Assembly: GCF_014696315.1 (NCBI RefSeq)
Contig: NZ_JACJPX010000027.1
Coordinates: 38,883-102,882 of the forward strand
Direction: 5' to 3'
Source of the DNA: Calothrix membranacea FACHB-236
GTDB lineage: Bacteria > Cyanobacteriota > Cyanobacteriia > Cyanobacteriales > Nostocaceae
DNA: 64,000 nt
Positions 58,327 through 64,000 of this stretch are shown in pieces. Below the pieces are notes generated by a model. That model worked only from the letters and a program-made list of their open reading frames with translations. It made no database searches and was not told the DNA's origin. A program made the translations under genes and the position numbers. Position 1 is the first letter of the stretch. Every line of letters begins with the position of its first letter.

Positions 58327-59298
58327 TTAACTTTGCCAGTCACCTAGTTGAGTAGTTAAAAAATAACGGACATGGTCAACAAATCCTGGCCCCCATTGTC
58401 TAGTACCATGCCCCATTCCTGGGACAGCATAACAAGCACCATCAGGGAATTTCTCAGCACAGGTATGGGTATCTCGAATCCGCACAATGGGATCGTTAGC
58501 ACCAACTAAAAAGCGAACCCGACGCGGTAGCTTGACTTGTTCAACATAATTCATGGGGTTGCATTCCCAAGCATATTCATCATGATATTTCAGATTTTTG
58601 GCTAATTGTAAAAGCCTAACTACAGGTGTTAACTCAGGCTGTAATCTAGTTAACAGCCTTGCCGCGAATCCACCCAAAGGTGAGGCGGCTAAATCAGGCA
58701 ATAACCAATAGCCCCAACTGTTAGCAAAAGATTGCAGATCGGCATGACCAATAGCACCTAACAGTCTGTCCCCCAAACCCTTCGCTGTAAAGGCATAGGC
58801 AGAAAGTAAAACTCCCATACTTACCCCAAACAAAGCCAGCCTGTGATCGCTGAGATGATAGCGATCGCCACAAAAGTTATAAATACTGGCAATGTTACTA
58901 GCAGTATTGCTAAATATACTCAAAAGCAGCGCCGTATCAAAGGAAATATTTTGAGCAATTAATGGCTGAATCTCATTTTGGATCTTAGCCGTGAAGGTGC
59001 GTACTAAGCTGCGTTCACCAGCAAACGGGGTATCAAATAAAGCGACAGCAATACCCATTTGCGTTAGTGTTGGCACAATAAAAGCATTCCAGCCATAAGG
59101 GGCACTCATACCCTGTAAACCAATCACCAGAGGTGTTTGCTGTAGTGGGCGATGTGGTGGTAAAAACACAGCTACGGGAAAGCCGCTTAAACGTTCATCA
59201 ATATCAGGTATCCCAGTATAAGGATATGGCTCATAAAACCAATAGCGATCGCCATTCACACCTGCAAAATTAATTTTATCTGGCCCATAAATCGGCAT
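58327..59298 (-). CDS. Alpha/beta hydrolase
   Basis: 323 residues. The catalytic residues of a serine hydrolase can be placed: nucleophile elbow GVSMG (~residue 159-163), Asp in VGANDPIVRI, and His in PGMGHGTRQWGPGFV. The region between is helical and holds the lid. No signal peptide is visible, so it is cytoplasmic. It may act on an ester, thioester or lipid; no substrate can be inferred. It stands alone between two + strand genes. Confidence 0.8.
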   Translation of the reverse strand: MPIYGPDKINFAGVNGDRYWFYEPYPYTGIPDIDERLSGFPVAVFLPPHRPLQQTPLVIGLQGMSAPYGWNAFIVPTLTQMGIAVALFDTPFAGERSLVRTFTAKIQNEIQPLIAQNISFDTALLLSIFSNTASNIASIYNFCGDRYHLSDHRLALFGVSMGVLLSAYAFTAKGLGDRLLGAIGHADLQSFANSWGYWLLPDLAASPLGGFAARLLTRLQPELTPVVRLLQLAKNLKYHDEYAWECNPMNYVEQVKLPRRVRFLVGANDPIVRIRDTHTCAEKFPDGACYAVPGMGHGTRQWGPGFVDHVRYFLTTQLGDWQS

Positions 59299-59465
59299 AC
59301 TAGAAGCTAGGGAATAAAGGATAGGGATTCAAGAGTAGGAAGAAATATTTCTATGCTCTTGTTATAGGCGATCGCTAATATTGAAACTTCCGGTTGTAAC
59401 CAGTTTATACTTAATACTTCAGCCTTCTCTTATCAAAGACGCTACGCCAACAGCCTTTAGTTAAG

Positions 59466-60011
59466 ATGTCGTTTAACTCAGTTAATGATATTTTAAGTGG
59501 TCTCGAACAACAGACTCAGTGGCAAGAGCAACCTTTTCAACGCTTGCTGCAATGTTGGGCGGAGGTGGTTGGTACAGTCGTTGCTGCACATACTCGACCA
59601 TTGTCGATTCAGCGCGATGTATTACGGGTGGCGACTTCTAGCGCTGCTTGGGCGCAGAACCTAACTTTTACACGTCAGAAGCTAATTTTGAAGTTGAATG
59701 AAAAGCTGCCAACACCTTTGGCGGATATTCGCTTTTCTACAGCTGGTTGGCAGTCATCTCCAGAACCAGAGAAGCCACAAATAACGGTTTTACCAAGGGA
59801 ACATCCCAGTTATGTAGGTGGTGAAAGTAGTTCTCCTGATGATACAAAGTCTCATACTACTAATCCAAATGCAGCTTTTGAGCATTGGGCAAAAGTCATG
59901 CAAAAGCGATCGCATAGTTTACCGCTTTGCCCTCGGTGTCAGTGTCCTACCCCACCAGGCGAACTTCAGCGTTGGCAGGTTTGTTCTCTGTGTGCGGCTA
60001 AACAGTTGTAG
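59466..60011 (+). CDS. DciA-like (DUF721) protein with C-terminal zinc ribbon
   Basis: 181 residues. Residues ~8-100 are the KH-like DUF721/DciA fold: ILSGLEQQTQWQEQPFQRLLQCWAEVVG, TRPLSIQRDVLRVATSSAAWAQNLTFTRQKLILKLN. DciA loads the replicative helicase DnaB in bacteria without DnaC or DnaI, including cyanobacteria. A Ser/Pro-rich linker follows, then a Cys4 zinc ribbon (CPRCQCPTPPGELQRWQVCSLC) that standard DciA lacks. The fusion suggests added nucleic-acid or partner binding. The match is to family features, not to a proven orthologue. Confidence 0.75.
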   Translation: MSFNSVNDILSGLEQQTQWQEQPFQRLLQCWAEVVGTVVAAHTRPLSIQRDVLRVATSSAAWAQNLTFTRQKLILKLNEKLPTPLADIRFSTAGWQSSPEPEKPQITVLPREHPSYVGGESSSPDDTKSHTTNPNAAFEHWAKVMQKRSHSLPLCPRCQCPTPPGELQRWQVCSLCAAKQL

Positions 60012-60141
60012 AAAATTTGGTTCTCAAACCCTGTCCACCTCAAGTTGACCCATTTTCAACTATAATTATTCACCATAGAGGTATCTCCAACTCGCGGTTG
60101 AGAATCCTTGTAAAGCTTATAGTGTATAAATTTGAGCTTAA

Positions 60142-60214
60142 TGGAGAATAGGGAACTCGAATCCCTGACCTCTGCGGTGCGATCGCAGCGCTCTACCAAC
60201 TGAGCTAATTCCCC
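60142..60214 (-). tRNA. trnA-CGC: tRNA-Ala(CGC)
   Basis: 73 nt, all four stems pair. The acceptor stem is GGGGAAT/ATTCTCC and has the G3-U70 wobble that identifies alanine tRNAs. The D arm is GCTC-AGTTGGTA-GAGC, the anticodon stem CTGCG/CGCAG with loop ATCGCAC, so the anticodon is CGC (60179-60181), and the T arm is AGGGA-TTCGAGT-TCCCT. No CCA is encoded. The anticodon loop and stem contain the HIP1 octamer GCGATCGC. Confidence 0.93.
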
Positions 60215-60266
60215 TTATCAAAGATTTTAGATAGCCAAATCTGCATATTCACCATTTTCTATTTTA

Positions 60267-60992
60267 TCATTTATCTGCTGTTGGTTGTAACTCTTTTTGG
60301 GAGAAAACTTCCTGCACTCGTTCTAGTTCCAAATCAGTGAGATAATCAACAGTCCAATTACAGCAGCGCTGAAGCATATGAAAGGGATAGGTATTGGCTA
60401 CACCAACTACCTGCATTTGCGCTCTTTTCGCAGCTTGAATACCAGCTGGGGTATCTTCAATTGCTAAACATTCTTGTGTTTGCAGATTTAAGTCGGGATA
60501 TTTTTGGTTGAGACGCGTTACTGCCAACAGATAACCATCTGGTTCTGGTTTACTGGTATTTATATCGTCACCCGCTACTATGACTGGAAAATGTTCAGCT
60601 AGTTGCGCTCGTTGCAGTACTATATCTATTTCTTGGCGAATTGCACCACTGACTAGCCCAAGTTTGAGATTATGGGAGCGTGCTTGAAATATCAAGTCGT
60701 CTATACCTGAGTATAAAGGTAGTTTTTCCAGCTTCTCTAGTTCTTGGGCATACATCTGCCCCTTTTGCTGGAGCAACTGAGTTAAAAATTCTTCGCTGAG
60801 GACTCGACCGCGATTATATAAAAGTTCTTGAAAACAAGCTCGGTCACTCCGCCCTAAAGACGCTTGACGTTCACTGTCCCGTTGGGGTTGGAGATTTTCT
60901 TGAATGAGAATCTCATCTATCAAGCGCAGGTGGATTTCTTCATCTTTAATGATGACACCATTAAAATCAAATAAAATTGCCTTTAAACTCAT
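60267..60992 (-). CDS. HAD-IA hydrolase, beta-phosphoglucomutase-like
   Basis: 241 residues. The HAD motif I reads ILFDFNGVI: the nucleophile Asp9 is present, but the second acidic residue is Asn11 instead of Asp. Later motifs are intact: GLVSGA, KPEPDGYLLAV and ECLAIEDTPAGIQAAKRA. The cap is of the C1 type. Asp-to-Asn in this place often reduces phosphatase or mutase activity, so the enzyme may be slow, use another acid, or act otherwise. It overlaps the methyltransferase by 4 bp (ATGA), suggesting a shared function. Confidence 0.85.
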   Translation of the reverse strand: MSLKAILFDFNGVIIKDEEIHLRLIDEILIQENLQPQRDSERQASLGRSDRACFQELLYNRGRVLSEEFLTQLLQQKGQMYAQELEKLEKLPLYSGIDDLIFQARSHNLKLGLVSGAIRQEIDIVLQRAQLAEHFPVIVAGDDINTSKPEPDGYLLAVTRLNQKYPDLNLQTQECLAIEDTPAGIQAAKRAQMQVVGVANTYPFHMLQRCCNWTVDYLTDLELERVQEVFSQKELQPTADK

Positions 60993-61906
60993 GCCTTTAT
61001 GCCAAAAACTGGAGAGCCAAGATCCTCTAGATCCTGATTATCGATTGTGCTATCTGTTGATTTTGATACCGACTGTTTAACTGTATTGTATTTAGTTACA
61101 TCGACTTTTGATATGGGTTTTACGCCGCTAGTTACTTGATGCATCCACCAAACATCTTTGTCTGACAAAGCTGAAAATCCAGCTTTATTCATGCTCTCAT
61201 GGAGATTGAGAGTCGCATAGTCACGAAGATAAGGCTCTTCAAACACATCTTTGAGCCATTCTAACTGACGTAGGGCCTTTTGATTACTATCTAAAATTAA
61301 TACTTGTCCACCTACTACCAGTAATCGGAAGCATTCCTGCAAAATGGCTTGGGATACTGCTATGGGGATTTCGCGAAATAATAAAGAAGCTGTAACTAAG
61401 TCAAAAGAAGCATCCGGGAAAGCTGTTTTTTCGGCATTACCATGTCGCCATAGTATGTCTAAACCCGCATTTGTAGCTTTATTTTCTGCCATTACTAACA
61501 TATAAGCAGATAAATCTAAGCCGATGACTTGGGCTTGTGGGAAAGCCTGTTTTAACATCAAGGTAGTAGAACCTGTTCCACAACCCAAATCAAGTATGCG
61601 TCGTGGTTGTACCTGAATCGCATCAATCACAGCTTGGCGGACAAGATTTTCGTGAGGGGCCAGCAGATATTGAATTATCGGATCGTAGGAAACTACTACT
61701 TTGGGGTTGAGATAACCACCCTCAATGCCACGAAATTTATAGCTACTGTAGTAAGAGGGTACGATCACATCATCTCTATGAAAGCGATCGCTCTGTTTTT
61801 TCCAATCAATACTTTGAGCATAACGCTCTAATCCCTCTTCATCAATTAAAAAGCTGACTACAGGGGATATTAAACGTTCCCAGATTTTATGTTGAGGAAC
61901 CGCCAT
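60989..61906 (-). CDS. Class I SAM-dependent methyltransferase
   Basis: 305 residues. The SAM-binding motif I is ILDLGCGTGSTTLMLKQAFPQAQVIGLDLS, followed by WRHGNAEKTAFPDASFDLVTASLLF (motifs II-III) and LLVVGGQVLILD. The N-terminal ~85 residues (FLIDEEGLERYAQSIDWKKQSDRF) are a separate helical part; the C-terminal ~60 residues are polar. The core resembles UbiE/methyltransferase 11 enzymes, which often act on quinones or other isoprenoid or polyketide-type substrates. The substrate is unknown. It is the first gene of the pair with the HAD protein. Confidence 0.85.
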   Translation of the reverse strand: MAVPQHKIWERLISPVVSFLIDEEGLERYAQSIDWKKQSDRFHRDDVIVPSYYSSYKFRGIEGGYLNPKVVVSYDPIIQYLLAPHENLVRQAVIDAIQVQPRRILDLGCGTGSTTLMLKQAFPQAQVIGLDLSAYMLVMAENKATNAGLDILWRHGNAEKTAFPDASFDLVTASLLFREIPIAVSQAILQECFRLLVVGGQVLILDSNQKALRQLEWLKDVFEEPYLRDYATLNLHESMNKAGFSALSDKDVWWMHQVTSGVKPISKVDVTKYNTVKQSVSKSTDSTIDNQDLEDLGSPVFGIKA

Positions 61907-62284
61907 ATAATTACGCCAAATCGTGGATGGGTGATTGAAACCACAGTGCTATTATTTACAAATTTTAATATATTTCTCAGAAATCTGCTTTGATTTGGGA
62001 GCGCTGCCTTTGGCTTCTTTCCCAGAGGCTACGCGAATGCTAACGCAGATTATAATTCCTGATTCATGACAGCTTTTATGCTGGAGTTGACATTTTTAGA
62101 ATACAGATACTACATTTGTAGCATAAGCTAATTCAAGCTTCCCAAAACTGCTAAAGCTTCCTCATTGTGTGAAACTTAAGCAAAAACTATTTTATATATA
62201 AATTGATACAATAAATAATGACAAAAATACGTAATCCAGCCTTAAATTTTAAATTACACTCAAGAACTAGAAATTAATAGAATT
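61907..62284. other. Spacer, nothing firm
   Basis: 378 bases between divergent genes. A short GGCTACGCGAATGCTAACGC string near 62026-62046 belongs to the dispersed palindromic repeats seen at 45 kb. No promoter can be fixed. Confidence 0.45.
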
Positions 62285-63466
62285 ATGCCCTACGAAAAAT
62301 TAGAAATTTCTGCACCAACACCAGTATTATCTTGGGCGAATCACGCTTTGGGTAATGAAGAAACCAAAATGGCTAAGAATGTGGCATCACTACCATTTGT
62401 ATTTAAACACGTAGCTTTGATGCCAGATGTGCATTTAGGTAAAGGTGCTTTAGTAGGTTCTGTACTTGCTACAAAAGAAGCAATTATACCTGCTGCTGTT
62501 GGTGTAGATATTGGTTGCGGAATGGCGGCGATGAAAATGCCATTTACTGCTGAAAAACTTGAAGGTAAACTCAAGAAAATTCGCTTAGATATTGAAGCAG
62601 CAATTCCTACTGGATTCAACGAAAATAAAGAAGTTGAAAAATCTGTTACTAATTGGCAACGCTGGAGTGACTTTAAAGATTTGCATCGTGGTGTGCAAAA
62701 TCTGGAAAGTAAAGCAATGAAACAAATGGGTTCTCTGGGGGGAGGTAATCATTTTATTGAGGTTTGCCTCGATACAGAGAATTACGTTTGGTTGATGTTG
62801 CATTCTGGTTCACGCAATATTGGCAATAATTTGGCACAGTGCCATATAAATACAGCGAAAGAATTAGCGAAGTTGGCAGGGAATAATTTACCTGATCCAG
62901 ATTTAGCGCATTTTGTAGCTGGTACTCCAGAATTTGAAGCCTACTGGAACGATTTACAATGGACGCAGGAATATGCAAGATTTAATCGTGATGTGATGAT
63001 GGCGCGATTTAAGCGGATTATTGAAAAACATCTTGTGGGTGGTAAGTCAACTAAACCTTTATTAGTAGTAAATTGCCATCATAATTACGCTGAAAAAGAA
63101 GTACATTTTGGCGAAGATGTGTATGTAACTCGCAAAGGTGCAGTCCGCGCGCAAACTGAAGATTACGGTATAATTCCTGGTTCAATGGGAGCCAAATCTT
63201 TCATTGTTAAAGGTAAAGGTAATGTTCATAGTTTCTGTTCTTGTTCTCACGGTGCAGGACGTTTAATGTCTAGGAATAAGGCAAAGAATGTCTATACTCT
63301 TGATGATTTAATTGAGCAAACTAAAGGTGTAGAATGCCGTAAAGATGAAGGCGTATTAGATGAGATTCCTGGTGCTTATAAACCAATAGACCAAGTCATG
63401 GCAAATCAAGCTGATTTGGTGGAAGTTGTAGCTACGCTCAAACAAGTTTTGTGTGTCAAGGGATAA
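62285..63466 (+). CDS. rtcB: RNA-splicing ligase RtcB
   Basis: 393 residues, full length for the bacterial type. RtcB joins 2',3'-cyclic phosphate and 5'-OH RNA ends using GTP and Mn2+. Metal ligands are visible: Asp and Cys78 in VGVDIGCGMAAM, His in LGGGNHFIEV, LHSGSRNIGNN and NCHHNYAE; the guanylylated His is in SCSHGAGRLMSR. No archease or RtcA gene is adjacent, and the sequence stands alone. It may act in RNA repair, for instance on tRNAs cut by toxins. Confidence 0.95.
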   Translation: MPYEKLEISAPTPVLSWANHALGNEETKMAKNVASLPFVFKHVALMPDVHLGKGALVGSVLATKEAIIPAAVGVDIGCGMAAMKMPFTAEKLEGKLKKIRLDIEAAIPTGFNENKEVEKSVTNWQRWSDFKDLHRGVQNLESKAMKQMGSLGGGNHFIEVCLDTENYVWLMLHSGSRNIGNNLAQCHINTAKELAKLAGNNLPDPDLAHFVAGTPEFEAYWNDLQWTQEYARFNRDVMMARFKRIIEKHLVGGKSTKPLLVVNCHHNYAEKEVHFGEDVYVTRKGAVRAQTEDYGIIPGSMGAKSFIVKGKGNVHSFCSCSHGAGRLMSRNKAKNVYTLDDLIEQTKGVECRKDEGVLDEIPGAYKPIDQVMANQADLVEVVATLKQVLCVKG

Positions 63467-63806
63467 GCCTATTTTGAATTTAGATTTTGGAGTGAGAATG
63501 ACCTGCTGCACCTGGATTCTACCAATTTGAAAAAAGAATGTGACAGATTGTAGGGGCAATGCCTTGCACTCTAGAATATATTGCTCTTGGGTTAAGCTCA
63601 TTAGCGTCACTTATTAAAGAAGCCAGATCAATTGGGGGATTCTCCCCCAAACCCCCTCCAAAATTATTGTTCTGTTTTTTTATTAAGTAACTAGTAGAAC
63701 AACAATCCCAAGATGCTCAACAGCAGTCTGAAATTATTCAAGATGTGCTAAAGACGCTGATTGGCAAAGTAAAGTAGGGACACAAAAGTTTGCTTCCCTA
63801 CGATGA
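63467..63806. other. Spacer with hairpin and possible relic
   Basis: A strong 8-bp hairpin (TTGGGGGA 63632-63639, TCCCCCAA 63643-63650) stands here. A + strand frame from ~63690 to the TAG at 63775-63777 reads VEQQSQDAQQQSEIIQDVL... without a start codon, possibly the tail of a lost helical protein. A 19-base string, TTGAAAAAAGAATGTGACA, at 63527-63545 is also found at 7346-7364. Confidence 0.45.
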
Positions 63807-63956
63807 TTAGCGGTTAACTGTACTCATGTCAGAATAGCGATCGCCTGCTGCTGTCCCTTTGGGTGCTACTGCTTCTATTTGGCTTAAATCTTCGGGAGTT
63901 AAACCTCGTCTATGTTGAAACCCGTAGTTTTTCCTCGTCAGAGTCAAGGTGATTTT
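63807..63956 (-). pseudogene. C-terminal relic of an aldo/keto reductase
   Basis: The minus-strand frame ends with [20 protein letters not shown] followed by [11 protein letters not shown] and a TAA (63807-63809). From memory this is the typical C-terminus of a cyanobacterial aldo/keto reductase. Upstream the frame is closed by TGA at 63957-63959 after only 49 codons, with no start, and the bases before LTPEDL do not read as reductase. The gene has therefore lost its front part, unless a frameshift hides more beyond the window edge. Confidence 0.6.
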
Positions 63957-64000
63957 TCACCCACAAGCGATCGCTAATTTCAAAGGGGTTGGAATTAATA

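Noticed and set aside
62285..63466. Toxin-antitoxin or RNA-repair operon around rtcB
   Set aside because: No archease, RtcA, regulator RtcR or toxin gene is adjacent; rtcB is a single gene here.

Overview
The window is about 64 kb of chromosome from a filamentous, probably heterocyst-forming cyanobacterium of the Nostoc/Calothrix/Tolypothrix kind. The evidence is photosystem II (psbD-psbC, psb27), the photosystem I assembly factor ycf4, a cyanobacterial NDH-1 pair (ndhD, ndhF), rbcR, SphS-SphR, many GCGATCGC (HIP1) octamers, AT-rich spacers with short tandem heptamers, and family-specific proteins such as an SLH/OprB porin, DUF928, DUF2499, DUF3593 and DUF3318. Gene content is mostly core and housekeeping. 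I see no prophage, transposase, CRISPR array or rRNA operon.

Layout. 1-8.2 kb is the most accessory part: a relic of a repeat protein, a tight three-gene operon (membrane TPR protein, secreted FecR-like/TPR protein, large TPR-CHAT caspase-like protein), then a Uma2-family nuclease. 8.8-16.1 kb holds ndhD and ndhF, a thioredoxin, an NnrU membrane protein and the LysR regulator rbcR. 16.3-20.4 kb has a Ser/Thr kinase and two tandem phosphate-binding-like proteins. The first of these sits behind a clear Pho box but carries an in-frame TAG just after its membrane anchor. 20.4-25 kb has a Crp-type regulator, an ArgRS-like protein without a catalytic domain, a candidate Yfr2-like small RNA with a textbook promoter, a Cof hydrolase and a PEP-CTERM protein. 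25-31.9 kb has polA, psbC-psbD and ycf4.

32-38.4 kb carries a cyclophilin lipoprotein, a FabF-like synthase, a DUF928 protein, csaB, the DUF2499/DUF3593 pair and hisA. 38.6-41.5 kb has two tiny basic peptides and a pair of paralogous coiled-coil proteins. 41.9-44.8 kb is the phosphate-sensing cluster sphR-sphS-phoU. After a 1.1-kb repeat-rich gap come a second Crp regulator and a porin (45.9-48.2 kb), then envelope glycosyltransferases (49.7-54.4 kb), cofH, psb27, a GHL10 glycosidase-like protein, an alpha/beta hydrolase, a DciA-like protein, tRNA-Ala(CGC), a HAD phosphatase overlapping a methyltransferase, and rtcB. The right edge holds the decayed C-terminus of an aldo/keto reductase.

How it fits together: the strongest functional thread is phosphate. 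SphS-SphR-PhoU at 42-45 kb would be the expected controller of the Pho-box gene at 17.9 kb. The strongest candidates for undescribed biology are the TPR/FecR/CHAT operon, the anti-Yfr1 small RNA near 22.5 kb, the catalytic-domain-less ArgRS paralogue, and the coiled-coil pair next to two basic micropeptides. All functional calls come from reading the sequence; no database search was run.
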